Assembly: GCF_965222285.1 (NCBI RefSeq)
Contig: NZ_OZ244942.1
Location: forward strand, 2,170,001-2,234,000
Direction of reading: 5' to 3'
Source: Tepidicaulis sp002389665
GTDB taxonomy: Bacteria; Pseudomonadota; Alphaproteobacteria; Parvibaculales; Parvibaculaceae
DNA: 64,000 bases
This document shows, in pieces, positions 33,696 to 41,920 of this stretch. The notes beneath the pieces are model-generated. The model saw only the letters and a list, made by a program, of their open reading frames with translations, was not told the DNA's origin and searched no databases. How positions within the stretch are numbered: the first letter of the stretch is position 1; every line of letters starts with the position of its first letter. Both the position numbers and the translations under genes were made by a program.

Positions 33696-34343
33696 ATGTC
33701 CGCTGGATGCGATGATTGCTGCGCCGCCCCCACTTCGGGTGAAATCGACAAACCCTTTCGCCGGGCCTTGTGGATCGCGCTTGTGCTGAACGGCGTTATG
33801 TTCGCGGTTGAGCTTTATAGCTCCTTCCTCGGGCGCTCCGTTGCGCTGCAGGCCGATGCGATGGACTTCCTCGCCGACGCCGCGAACTATTCCATCTCGC
33901 TTTTCGTGCTCGGCATGAGCCTGCGCGCCAAGGCCATGGCCGCGTTCATCAAGGCGGGCACGATGAGCCTCTTCGGCCTTTGGGTGCTGGGCATGGCGCT
34001 TTACCGCGTGCTGCAGGGCGGCGCGCCCGAACCGTTCATCATGGGGCCCGTCGCGCTCCTGGCACTTACCGTCAATGTCGGCGTCGCCTTTCTTCTCTTC
34101 GCGCACCGTGAAGGCGATGCGAACCGGCAATCCATTTGGCTCTGCTCGCGCAATGACGCCATCGCCAATCTCGCCGTCTTCGCCGCCGCCGGCCTTGTCT
34201 GGACGACGGGTCAGGGCTGGCCCGACATTCTGGTCGCCGTGCTGATCGCCGCCCTCGGCCTTTCTTCCGCCTGGCGCGTTATCCGCCAGGCAAAGGGCGA
34301 ATGGCGGGAGGGCGCAAGCCCTGCCCCGCACCCTTCAGTGTAA
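33696..34343 (+). CDS. Small CDF-like cation transporter
   Basis: A 215-residue membrane protein with the six-helix CDF pattern but no cytoplasmic domain. The N-terminus has a Cys cluster (CDDCCA at residues 5-10). The helix-2 site reads QADAMDFLADAANY, while the helix-5 site reads SRNDAIANL, so the usual His and one Asp of the HxxxD motif are absent. It may transport with a different ligand set or assist the full-length CDF just upstream (gap 11 bases, AAGGAG). The end overlaps the convergent racemase-family gene by 9 bases. Confidence 0.75.
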   Translation: MSAGCDDCCAAPTSGEIDKPFRRALWIALVLNGVMFAVELYSSFLGRSVALQADAMDFLADAANYSISLFVLGMSLRAKAMAAFIKAGTMSLFGLWVLGMALYRVLQGGAPEPFIMGPVALLALTVNVGVAFLLFAHREGDANRQSIWLCSRNDAIANLAVFAAAGLVWTTGQGWPDILVAVLIAALGLSSAWRVIRQAKGEWREGASPAPHPSV

Positions 34344-35006
34344 TGCACCGAGCGCCGCCTTGAAGCCGCTTTCGGGGCTGGAGAGAACCGGGATGCCGCC
34401 TTCGCCGAGCAATGCAGCGGCGGGCGCCATGGAGGCTTGCGCCAAAAGGATCGCCTGGCAGGAACAGCTTGCCTCCCGCAGCCGGGCCGCGATGGCGGCG
34501 TGATAATCGCCGAGCGCGCCCTTCTGGAAAAGCGGCCAAAGATCGAAAAAGACATGGCCGGAAACCTCGATCTCCTTGCCCGCCGCCTTGGCCGAAGAGC
34601 GCACCAGCTCCATGGTCGGCTCTAGCGTCGCCTCCAGGCACGCGGCAACGGCAATGCGCCCGCCCTTGCCCGCCGCTTCATCCGCCATCGGCCGGTCGAT
34701 GCGCATGATGCGCGTGCCCTCGAATGACACTTCCTCGGCGACGGGCGCGAGCGTCGAGCAGGTGAGAACCACCACATCCGCCCCGCGCGCCGCTTCCTTG
34801 AGTAAAGCCTCGCCCGTGTGAATGCGCAGCGCCGGCGTCAGCCCGCCCGCCTTTTCCGCCTGTTTAAGCAGATCTTCCCGCACCACATGGCGCAGTTTCA
34901 GCCCCGGCGCCAGCCGGTCGCGCAAGTTCTCGAACGTATTTATGTGCAAGGGCGAGGTATGTAAGAACGTCACGCGTTCCGGTGTGCCCCTATCAGGCGG
35001 TGTCAT
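34335..35006 (-). CDS. Aspartate/glutamate racemase family protein
   Basis: A 223-residue protein of the Asp/Glu racemase superfamily. The first catalytic Cys is visible in VVVLTCSTLAP. The second site appears in the C-terminal half, where ILLAQASMAP carries Ala/Ser rather than Cys, and a nearby SCSCQ might or might not serve. A lyase, decarboxylase or maleate isomerase-like role is therefore as likely as racemase. ATG 35006 (GGAG upstream) is preferred because a longer frame runs into the terminator hairpin at 35024-35058. Confidence 0.7.
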   Translation of the reverse strand: MTPPDRGTPERVTFLHTSPLHINTFENLRDRLAPGLKLRHVVREDLLKQAEKAGGLTPALRIHTGEALLKEAARGADVVVLTCSTLAPVAEEVSFEGTRIMRIDRPMADEAAGKGGRIAVAACLEATLEPTMELVRSSAKAAGKEIEVSGHVFFDLWPLFQKGALGDYHAAIAARLREASCSCQAILLAQASMAPAAALLGEGGIPVLSSPESGFKAALGALH

Positions 35007-35023
35007 CTTTTTCTCCATCGGCT

Positions 35024-35058
35024 CAAAGAAAAAGCCCGCCGCGATCATCGCGGCGGGC
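35024..35058 (-). terminator. Intrinsic terminator downstream of ilvD
   Basis: An 11-bp perfect stem (35034-35044 with 35048-35058) has a 3-base loop. Read leftward it is followed by TTTTTCTTT, so it ends the ilvD transcript. Read rightward it has only CTTTATT. Confidence 0.8.
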
Positions 35059-35090
35059 CTTTATTCCAGTGTCGGCTCTGCGTGATCGCG

Positions 35091-35258
35091 CTATGGGGCG
35101 GCTTTGCCCGCGAGTTTAACGGCGGCGAGTTTCACTGCCGTTACAATGGCGATCACGGTTTTGGCGGCCAAAAGGCGCGCGGAATGGGCAGCTTCGCTTT
35201 TCAGCGAGCCGTTCAAAGACCGGGGCGCAAAGGCGCCATATGCCCATTCCTGTGTCAT
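35091..35258 (-). CDS. Candidate small protein (55 aa) between ilvD and its terminator
   Basis: An ATG-initiated 55-codon frame begins 22 bases after the ilvD stop and ends 32 bases before the terminator stem. The second half is an Ala/Lys/Val-rich helix (AAKTVIAIVTAVKLAAVKL). I do not recognise it, and no good Shine-Dalgarno is visible. Chance is a real possibility in GC-rich DNA. Confidence 0.3.
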   Translation of the reverse strand: MTQEWAYGAFAPRSLNGSLKSEAAHSARLLAAKTVIAIVTAVKLAAVKLAGKAAP

Positions 35259-35280
35259 GAAGCGCAATCTGCACTAAAAC

Positions 35281-37137
35281 TTACTTGCGTTCAATCTGAG
35301 AAACGTCCCGCACCGCACCGCGCGCGGCATTCGAGACCATCGCCGCATAGGCGCGCAGTGCCTGCGAGACCTTGCGCGGGCGCTCCTCGGCAGGTTTCCA
35401 GGCATCGGCGCCCTTGGCTTCCATGGCCGCGCGGCGCTTGGCAAGTTCCTCGTCCGAAAGCTTCACATTGATCGAGCGGGCGGGAATATCGATCTCGATC
35501 AGATCGCCCTCCTCGATGAGCCCGATATTGCCCCCTTCCGCCGCTTCCGGCGAAGCATGGCCGATGGAAAGGCCCGAGGTGCCGCCGGAAAAACGCCCGT
35601 CGGTGATGAGCGCGCAGTCTTTCCCGAGCCCCATGGATTTGAGGTAGGAGGTCGGATAGAGCATTTCCTGCATGCCCGGCCCGCCTTTCGGGCCCTCATA
35701 GCGAATGATCACGACATCGCCCGCCTTGATGTCGCGCTTGGTGATGCGCGTAACCGCCTCTTCCTGGCTTTCGCAAACCCGCGCCAGACCGGAAAACTTC
35801 CAGATGCTTTCATCGACGCCCGCCGTCTTCACGATACAGCCTTCCTCGGCGATATTGCCGAAGAGCACGGCAAGGCCGCCTTCTTTCGTGAAGGCTTTTT
35901 CCACCGAGCGGATGACGCCGCTGTCCCTATCCGTGTCGAGATCGAGATAGCGGCTCTGCTGGCTGAAGGCGACCGTGGTGCGCACCCCGCCCGGCGCCGC
36001 CTTGAAGAGCGTGCGCACCTCTTCGGAATTCGTGCGGGAAATATCCCACTTGTCGAGCGCCGCGCTCATGCTCGGCTCATGCACGGTGGAAACATCGCCG
36101 TGGATAAGCCCGCCGCGCTCGAGCTGGCCGAGAATGGACATGATGCCCCCCGCCCGGTGCACATCCTCGATATGCACGTTCTGAACGGCGGGCGCGACTT
36201 TCGAAAGACACGGCACTTTGCGCGAAAGCTCGTCGATATCCTTCATCGTGAAATCGACGCCCGCTTCATTGGCAATGGCGAGCAGGTGCAGGATGGTATT
36301 CGTCGAACCGCCCATGGCAATGTCGAGCGTCATTGCGTTTTGGAAGGCCTTGAAGGTCGCGATGCCGCGCGGCAGCACGCTTTCATCGCCCTGCTTGTAA
36401 TAGCGGTCGGTCAGCTCGACGATCTGCCGGGCCGCGCGCAGGAAAAGCTCCTTGCGGTCCGCATGGGTGGCAACGATCGTGCCGTTTGCCGGCAGCGCAA
36501 GACCGAGCGCTTCGGCAAGGCAGTTCATGGAATTCGCCGTGAACATGCCCGAGCAGGAACCGCAGGTCGGGCAGGCGTTTTTCTCCAACTCATCCACTTC
36601 CTCGTCCGAGCGGTTGGGGTTCGCCCCTTCGATGATCGCATCGATGAGATCGACCGCGATCTCCTTGCCGTCGACCACCGCCCGGCCCGCTTCCATCGGC
36701 CCGCCGGTCACGAAGATCGTCGGCACATTGAGGCGCATGGTCGCCATCATCATGCCGGGCGTGATCTTGTCGCAGTTGGAAATGCAGACCATCGCATCGG
36801 CGCAGTGGGCATTGACCATATATTCGACCGAGTCCGCGATGAGATCGCGCGAGGGCAGCGAATAAAGCATGCCGTCATGGCCCATCGCGATCCCGTCATC
36901 GACGGCGATGGTGTTGAACTCCTTGGCAACGCCGCCCGCCGCCTCGATCTCCCGCGCCACCATCTGGCCGAGGTCCTTGAGGTGCACATGGCCCGGCACG
37001 AACTGGGTGAAGGAATTCACCACCGCGATAATCGGCTTGCCGAAATCCTCATCCTTCATGCCTGTCGCACGCCACAAACCGCGCGCGCCGGCCATATTGC
37101 GGCCATGGGTCGTCGTTCGGGAACGGTAAGGGATCAT
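35281..37137 (-). CDS. ilvD: Dihydroxy-acid dehydratase IlvD
   Basis: A 618-residue enzyme for the fourth step of valine/isoleucine synthesis, dehydrating dihydroxy acids to 2-oxo acids. Fe-S cluster Cys residues are visible in CISNCDKITPGMM and CPTCGSCSGMFTANS. The C-terminal barrel includes LITDGRFSGGTSGLSIGH. Length equals E. coli IlvD (616). The start at 37137 is preceded by GAGGCGAAG; a longer frame upstream overlaps the ilvC terminator and is rejected. It is the last ilv gene in a leftward series. Confidence 0.96.
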   Translation of the reverse strand: MIPYRSRTTTHGRNMAGARGLWRATGMKDEDFGKPIIAVVNSFTQFVPGHVHLKDLGQMVAREIEAAGGVAKEFNTIAVDDGIAMGHDGMLYSLPSRDLIADSVEYMVNAHCADAMVCISNCDKITPGMMMATMRLNVPTIFVTGGPMEAGRAVVDGKEIAVDLIDAIIEGANPNRSDEEVDELEKNACPTCGSCSGMFTANSMNCLAEALGLALPANGTIVATHADRKELFLRAARQIVELTDRYYKQGDESVLPRGIATFKAFQNAMTLDIAMGGSTNTILHLLAIANEAGVDFTMKDIDELSRKVPCLSKVAPAVQNVHIEDVHRAGGIMSILGQLERGGLIHGDVSTVHEPSMSAALDKWDISRTNSEEVRTLFKAAPGGVRTTVAFSQQSRYLDLDTDRDSGVIRSVEKAFTKEGGLAVLFGNIAEEGCIVKTAGVDESIWKFSGLARVCESQEEAVTRITKRDIKAGDVVIIRYEGPKGGPGMQEMLYPTSYLKSMGLGKDCALITDGRFSGGTSGLSIGHASPEAAEGGNIGLIEEGDLIEIDIPARSINVKLSDEELAKRRAAMEAKGADAWKPAEERPRKVSQALRAYAAMVSNAARGAVRDVSQIERK

Positions 37138-37192
37138 CTTCGCCTCTGTCGATTGCGGGTTGCCGGTATTAAATAGGGCCGGTCCGGTTTTG

Positions 37193-37225
37193 AAAAAGGC
37201 CCGCCGCGCTCTTAGCGGGCGGGCC
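37193..37225 (-). terminator. Intrinsic terminator between ilvC and ilvD
   Basis: A stem of 8 bp plus 4 bp with one bulged base (37198-37210 with 37214-37225) is followed leftward by five Us (37197-37193). It lies 30 bases after the ilvC stop, implying that ilvD has its own promoter or relies on read-through. Confidence 0.75.
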
Positions 37226-37255
37226 CTGTCCATAAAAGGCTGCGCCGTAAGAGCG

Positions 37256-38275
37256 TCAGTTCTTTTCCTTGTCCACCATCTTCGTCTCGGCAATCCAAGG
37301 CATCATGGCGCGCAGCTTCTCGCCCACTTCTTCGATGGGGTGCGCGGCATTGCGGGCGCGGATCGCTTTGAACGAGGTCTGGCCGACTTTGTTTTCCAGC
37401 ATCCAGTCGCGGGTGAAGCGGCCGGTCTGAATGTCCGTCAGCACTTCTTTCATCGCCGCTTTCGCTTCAGGGCCGACAACACGCGGACCGGAAACATATT
37501 CGCCGTACTCGGCCGTGTTGGAGACCGAATAGTTCATGTTGGCGATGCCGCCTTCATAGATCAGGTCGACGATCAGCTTCACTTCGTGCAGGCATTCGAA
37601 ATAAGCCATTTCCGGCGAATAGCCGCCTTCGGTCAGCGTTTCGAAACCGGCTTTGATGAGCTCGACAAGACCGCCGCAAAGCACAGCCTGCTCGCCGAAA
37701 AGGTCGGTCTCGCATTCTTCCTTGAAGGTCGTCTCGATGATGCCGGCGCGGCCCCCGCCAATGGCGGACGCGTAAGAAAGGCCGAAATCATGGGCATTGC
37801 CCGAGGCATCCTGATGGATGGCGATGAGGCAGGGCACGCCCGCGCCGCGCTGATATTCGCCGCGCACCGTGTGGCCGGGGCCTTTGGGCGCAACCATCAA
37901 AACGTCGATATCCGCGCGCGGTTCGATGAGATTGAAATGCACGTTGAGGCCGTGGGCGAAGAGCAGCGCCGCACCCGGCTTCATATTGTCTTTCAGGTGC
38001 TCGTTATAGATATCGGCCTGCAGCTCGTCCGGCGTCAGCATCATCAGCGCGTCGGCCCATTTGGCGGCGTCGGCAACCGACATGACCTGCAGCCCCTCGC
38101 CTTCGGCTTTCTTTGCCGAGGACGAGCCCGGACGCAGCGCCACGGCCACTTCCTTCACGCCGCTGTCGCGCAGGTTCAGCGCATGGGCATGGCCCTGGCT
38201 GCCGTAACCGATGATGGCGACTTTCTTGCCTTTAACGAGGTTCACGTCCGCATCGCGATCGTAATAAACGCGCAT
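37256..38275 (-). CDS. ilvC: Ketol-acid reductoisomerase IlvC (class I)
   Basis: A 339-residue class I enzyme that converts acetolactate to dihydroxyisovalerate with NADPH and Mg. The Rossmann loop is IIGYGSQGHAHALNLRDSG, with downstream Arg and Ser residues (ALRPGSSS) that favour NADPH. The knotted C-terminal domain holds the metal acids (DLFGEQAVLCGGL, YFECLHEVKLIVDL). It is in the same leftward series as ilvN and ilvB. Confidence 0.97.
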   Translation of the reverse strand: MRVYYDRDADVNLVKGKKVAIIGYGSQGHAHALNLRDSGVKEVAVALRPGSSSAKKAEGEGLQVMSVADAAKWADALMMLTPDELQADIYNEHLKDNMKPGAALLFAHGLNVHFNLIEPRADIDVLMVAPKGPGHTVRGEYQRGAGVPCLIAIHQDASGNAHDFGLSYASAIGGGRAGIIETTFKEECETDLFGEQAVLCGGLVELIKAGFETLTEGGYSPEMAYFECLHEVKLIVDLIYEGGIANMNYSVSNTAEYGEYVSGPRVVGPEAKAAMKEVLTDIQTGRFTRDWMLENKVGQTSFKAIRARNAAHPIEEVGEKLRAMMPWIAETKMVDKEKN

Positions 38276-38418
38276 GGCTCCTATCCTTCCAATTCTCCGC
38301 CGGACTTACCCGGTCAATTACCGCGCGAAGCGGCGCTCTTTCATCTTCACATCTCATGAGGCGGCAGGCCGCCCCCGAATTCTCTCATCTCTAATTCTGC
38401 CGTCTTTCACCCGGCCGC

Positions 38419-38928
38419 TTACATGGCTTCCGGGCCGCGGGCGATGGAGACAACGCCGGTCCGCGTCACATCCACCAGGCCAAGACCCCGCATCAGCCCC
38501 ACGAAAGCGTCGATCTTTTCCGGCGTGCCCGTCACTTCGAAAATGAAGGACGTATGGGTCGTGTCGATCACGCGGGCGCGGAACGCATCGGAAAGGCGCA
38601 GTGCCTCCACCCGCTTCTCGCCCGTGCCGGCAACCTTCACCAACGCCATTTCCCGCTCGACGGAGGGCGCCTGCACGGTCAGATCGACCACCTTGTGCAC
38701 CGGCACCAGCCGTTCGAGCTGGGCCTTGATCTGGGCGATGACCATGGGCGTGCCCGACGTTGCAACCGTAATGCGCGAGGTATGCTCGGCATGGTCCACT
38801 TCGGCCACGGTCAGGCTTTCGATATTGTATCCCCGGCCCGAAAAGAGCCCGACCACACGCGCCAGGACCCCTGCCTCGTTGTCCACGAGGACGGCCAATA
38901 CATGGCGTTCTGATTTTTCTTCACTCAT
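38419..38928 (-). CDS. ilvN: Acetolactate synthase small (regulatory) subunit
   Basis: A 169-residue regulatory subunit. The N-terminal ACT domain starts HVLAVLVDNEAGVLARVVGLFSGRGYNIE in outline and binds valine for feedback inhibition. The C-terminal domain includes AQIKAQLERLVPVHKVVDL. The start is set at ATG 38928 with AGGACT upstream; the earlier in-frame codon adds an unneeded 8 residues. It follows ilvB by about 120 bases. Confidence 0.95.
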   Translation of the reverse strand: MSEEKSERHVLAVLVDNEAGVLARVVGLFSGRGYNIESLTVAEVDHAEHTSRITVATSGTPMVIAQIKAQLERLVPVHKVVDLTVQAPSVEREMALVKVAGTGEKRVEALRLSDAFRARVIDTTHTSFIFEVTGTPEKIDAFVGLMRGLGLVDVTRTGVVSIARGPEAM

Positions 38929-39047
38929 GTTCAGTCCTGCGATCGGCCCCAAGCGGGCTCTTCTTCATCGTGTGGTCCGCCCCATCGGGGGCCGTCCCGG
39001 GCGGCTTATAGCCCATTCATCTTGGAAAGCGAAGCCTTGCCAGCCCG

Positions 39048-40805
39048 TCAGACCAGCATCTTGCCGGCTTCCGTCACCGTCGCCCCTTCCGGATCGTCGC
39101 CCAGGATCATTTCGTTATGCGCGGCCCCGGACGGGATCATGGGGAAGCAGTTTTCCATCTTCTCCACCACGCAGTCGAAAATCACCGGGCCCGGCGTTTC
39201 GATCATTTCCATGATCTTGGCATCGAGCTCGTCCGGATGCGTCGCCCGGATGCCGTGCCCGCCATAGGCTTCGGCCAGTTTGACGAAATCGGGCAAGGCC
39301 TCCGAATAGGAGTGCGAGTAGCGCCCGCCATGCAGAAGCTCCTGCCACTGGCGCACCATGCCCATATATTCGTTGTTCAGGATGAAAATCTTCACCGGCA
39401 GCATGAACTGCACCGCCGTCGACATTTCCTGCATGTTCATCAGGATCGAGGCTTCCCCGGCAATGTCGACCACCAGCGCGTCCCGGTGCGCAACCTGCGT
39501 GCCGATCGCCGCCGGCAGGCCGTAGCCCATCGTGCCGAGCCCGCCCGACGTCATCCAGCGGTTCGGTTCCTCGAAATGATAATGCTGCGCCGCCCACATC
39601 TGGTGCTGGCCGACTTCCGTGGTGATGAAGGTCTTGCGGTCCTTCGTCAGCTCGTAAAGCCGCTCCACCGCATATTGCGGTTTGATGGAGGTCTCGCTTT
39701 TGACATAGGCCAGCGACTTGCGCCCGCGCCAGGTCTCGATCTGCTTCCACCAGGTCGAAAGCGCGCTCTTATCGGGCTGGCTGACTTTCGACTTCCAGAC
39801 CCGGATCATGTCTTCAAGCACATGCGCGCAGTCGCCGATGATCGGCACATCCACATGCACGTTCTTGTTGATCGAGGAGGCGTCGATATCGATATGGATC
39901 TTCTTCGAATGCGGCGCGAACGCATCGAGGCGGCCCGTCACGCGGTCGTCGAAACGCGCGCCGACGCAGATGATAAGGTCGCTATCGTGCATCGCGTTAT
40001 TGGCTTCGTAGGTGCCATGCATGCCCAGCATGCCGAGCCATTGCGGATCGGCCGCCGGATAAGCGCCGAGACCCATCAGCGTCGAGGTGATCGGATAACC
40101 CGTGAGCTTGACGAACTGGCGCAGAAGCTGGCTTGCCATGGGGCCGGAATTGATGACGCCGCCGCCGGTATAAAAGACCGGCTTCTTCGCCGCCGCGATC
40201 AGGTCCACCGCCCGGTTGATGGCGCTCATGTCGCCTTTCACCTGCGGGCGGTAGGTCTTGTGAGACACCTGCGCCGGGGTCTTGTATTCGGCAGTCTGGA
40301 ACTGGACGTTCTTCGGAATGTCGATGACGACGGGTCCCGGCCGGCCATGGGTGGCGACATGGAAGGACTCGTGCATGACCCGCGCCAGTTCATCGGCGGA
40401 ATTGACGAGCCAGTTGTGCTTCGTGCAGGGCCGGGTAATGCCGACCGTGTCGCATTCCTGGAAGGCGTCGGTGCCGATGAGATGGGTGGCGACCTGCCCG
40501 GTCAGGCAGACGAGCGGAATGGAATCCATCAGCGCGTCCGTCAGGCCCGTCACGGCGTTCGTCGCGCCGGGGCCGGAGGTGACGAGAACGACGCCCGGTT
40601 TGCCGGTGGAGCGGGCATAGCCTTCGGCGGCGTGAACCGCGCCCTGCTCATGGCGTACTAGAATGTGCTCGATGTCGTTCTGCTTGAAAAGCGCATCATA
40701 GATGGGAAGCACCGCGCCGCCCGGATAGCCGAAAATCACTTCGACGCCCTGATCGACCAGAGCTTTGACGACGATTTCTGCACCTGTCATTTCACGGGCG
40801 GCCAT
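39048..40805 (-). CDS. ilvB: Acetolactate synthase large (catalytic) subunit
   Basis: A 585-residue ThDP-dependent enzyme that condenses pyruvate with pyruvate or 2-oxobutyrate. The catalytic Glu is in VRHEQGAVHAAEGYAR (near residue 52), FAD-binding segments lie mid-protein, and the ThDP-Mg motif is DIAGEASILMN followed by NNEYMGMVRQWQ. In the textbook motif the first Mg ligand is Asp (GDAS); here it is Glu, checked at the codon (GAA). Pairing with ilvN supports anabolic acetohydroxyacid synthase. Confidence 0.95.
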   Translation of the reverse strand: MAAREMTGAEIVVKALVDQGVEVIFGYPGGAVLPIYDALFKQNDIEHILVRHEQGAVHAAEGYARSTGKPGVVLVTSGPGATNAVTGLTDALMDSIPLVCLTGQVATHLIGTDAFQECDTVGITRPCTKHNWLVNSADELARVMHESFHVATHGRPGPVVIDIPKNVQFQTAEYKTPAQVSHKTYRPQVKGDMSAINRAVDLIAAAKKPVFYTGGGVINSGPMASQLLRQFVKLTGYPITSTLMGLGAYPAADPQWLGMLGMHGTYEANNAMHDSDLIICVGARFDDRVTGRLDAFAPHSKKIHIDIDASSINKNVHVDVPIIGDCAHVLEDMIRVWKSKVSQPDKSALSTWWKQIETWRGRKSLAYVKSETSIKPQYAVERLYELTKDRKTFITTEVGQHQMWAAQHYHFEEPNRWMTSGGLGTMGYGLPAAIGTQVAHRDALVVDIAGEASILMNMQEMSTAVQFMLPVKIFILNNEYMGMVRQWQELLHGGRYSHSYSEALPDFVKLAEAYGGHGIRATHPDELDAKIMEMIETPGPVIFDCVVEKMENCFPMIPSGAAHNEMILGDDPEGATVTEAGKMLV

Positions 40806-40942
40806 GGGTCTTTTCCTTTGAAGCGCGGCGGAAGAACACCCTTCCGCTCAAACAAATCTCCGCGGCCCCCGGTGACGGTTAACCCCGCGAATTCCGGGGT
40901 TTTCCGGCACTCAGCCGCGGAAAACGGGCGCAACCTACCCCC

Positions 40943-41920
40943 TCACCCGGAGGGGGTCAACCCAAAATCGTCAATAAATGAAAAGATTTCCTGAATTTGA
41001 CTTTCCATTTCTTGCGCAGAAAGTCTTTTCCACGAAATCATCTGATGCCGAAACCAGGTGCTCTGGCGCTTGGCATATTGCTTTGTCTGGGTCTTGGCCT
41101 GCTCGATGGCCGCTTCCAGCCCAAGCTCCCCGGCTATATGCGCCAGCAGCGGCGGCACGCCGAGCGCCTTCATGGCGGGCAGGTCCGGGCTGAGCCCCCG
41201 CTCGAAAAGTGCCGCCACTTCATCGAGCGCGCCCTCCCCGATCATCTGATCGAAACGCCGGTCGATCCGCGCCCGCAGCCAGGTGCGGTCCGGATCGAGC
41301 ACGAACCCGGCGCTCGCCCCGTCAAAAAGCGGCGCCCCCTTCTGCTTTTGCCAATGGGAAATGGGTTTGCCCGTCGCCTCCAGCACTTCAAGCGCCCGGG
41401 CGGTGCGCTGCGGGTCGGTCGGGGCGATCTTTGCCGCAGCCTCCGGGTCGGCGCCCGCAAGCCGCGCATGAGCGCGGGCAAGGTTCTCGGCGACTTCCGC
41501 GCGGATGGCGGCGCGCACCTCTTCTGGAATGGCGGGCATCTCGGAGAGCCCTTCCACCAGCGCTTTGAAGTAAAGCCCTGTCCCGCCCGCAAGGATGGGC
41601 AGCTTCCCCCGTCCCTCGATCTCCGCGATCTTGGCCGCAGCCATTTCCGCCCAGCGCTGCGCCGAGCAGGTCTCGGCAGGATCGAGCACACCGTAAAGAT
41701 GATGCGGCTGCTGCGCCTCTTCGGCGCGCGAGGGCCGCGCCGTCAGCACGCGAAGCCCGTCATAAACCTGCATGGAATCGGCATTGACGATTTCCCCGCC
41801 GAGCCGGGCGGCCAGTTCCAGCGCCAGCGCGGACTTGCCGCTGGCGGTCGGGCCTGCAATAAGGAGCACGCGGGGCCGCGGCCCCTTTTCCTCATTCCCT
41901 ATTTTCGGATCCGGCTTCAT
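40943..41920 (-). CDS. miaA: tRNA dimethylallyltransferase MiaA
   Basis: A 325-residue enzyme that adds dimethylallyl to A37 of tRNAs reading UNN codons. The P-loop is GPTASGKSALALEL, followed by NADSMQVYDGL with the catalytic Asp and the tRNA-contacting LAGGTGLYFKAL. The anticodon-side KQYAKRQSTWFRHQ stretch is typical. ATG 41920 shares three bases with the serB ATG on the other strand. The C-terminal 20 residues run to a TGA at the edge of a GC-rich hairpin. Confidence 0.94.
   Translation of the reverse strand: MKPDPKIGNEEKGPRPRVLLIAGPTASGKSALALELAARLGGEIVNADSMQVYDGLRVLTARPSRAEEAQQPHHLYGVLDPAETCSAQRWAEMAAAKIAEIEGRGKLPILAGGTGLYFKALVEGLSEMPAIPEEVRAAIRAEVAENLARAHARLAGADPEAAAKIAPTDPQRTARALEVLEATGKPISHWQKQKGAPLFDGASAGFVLDPDRTWLRARIDRRFDQMIGEGALDEVAALFERGLSPDLPAMKALGVPPLLAHIAGELGLEAAIEQAKTQTKQYAKRQSTWFRHQMISWKRLSAQEMESQIQEIFSFIDDFGLTPSG

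Noticed and set aside
35557..37176. A 539-codon open frame antisense to ilvD.
   Set aside because: It is a shadow of the clearly recognisable IlvD; composition is typical of antisense GC-rich frames.
39117..40661. A 514-codon open frame antisense to ilvB.
   Set aside because: Shadow of the acetolactate synthase gene, with no domain visible.
40881..40901. A 7-bp GC-rich hairpin in the ilvB leader, considered as an attenuator.
   Set aside because: No U-run follows in the leftward direction and no leader peptide rich in Val, Leu or Ile codons was found.
40937..40957. An 8-bp hairpin overlapping the miaA stop codon, considered as a terminator.
   Set aside because: The leftward sequence after the stem is GC-rich with no U-tract.
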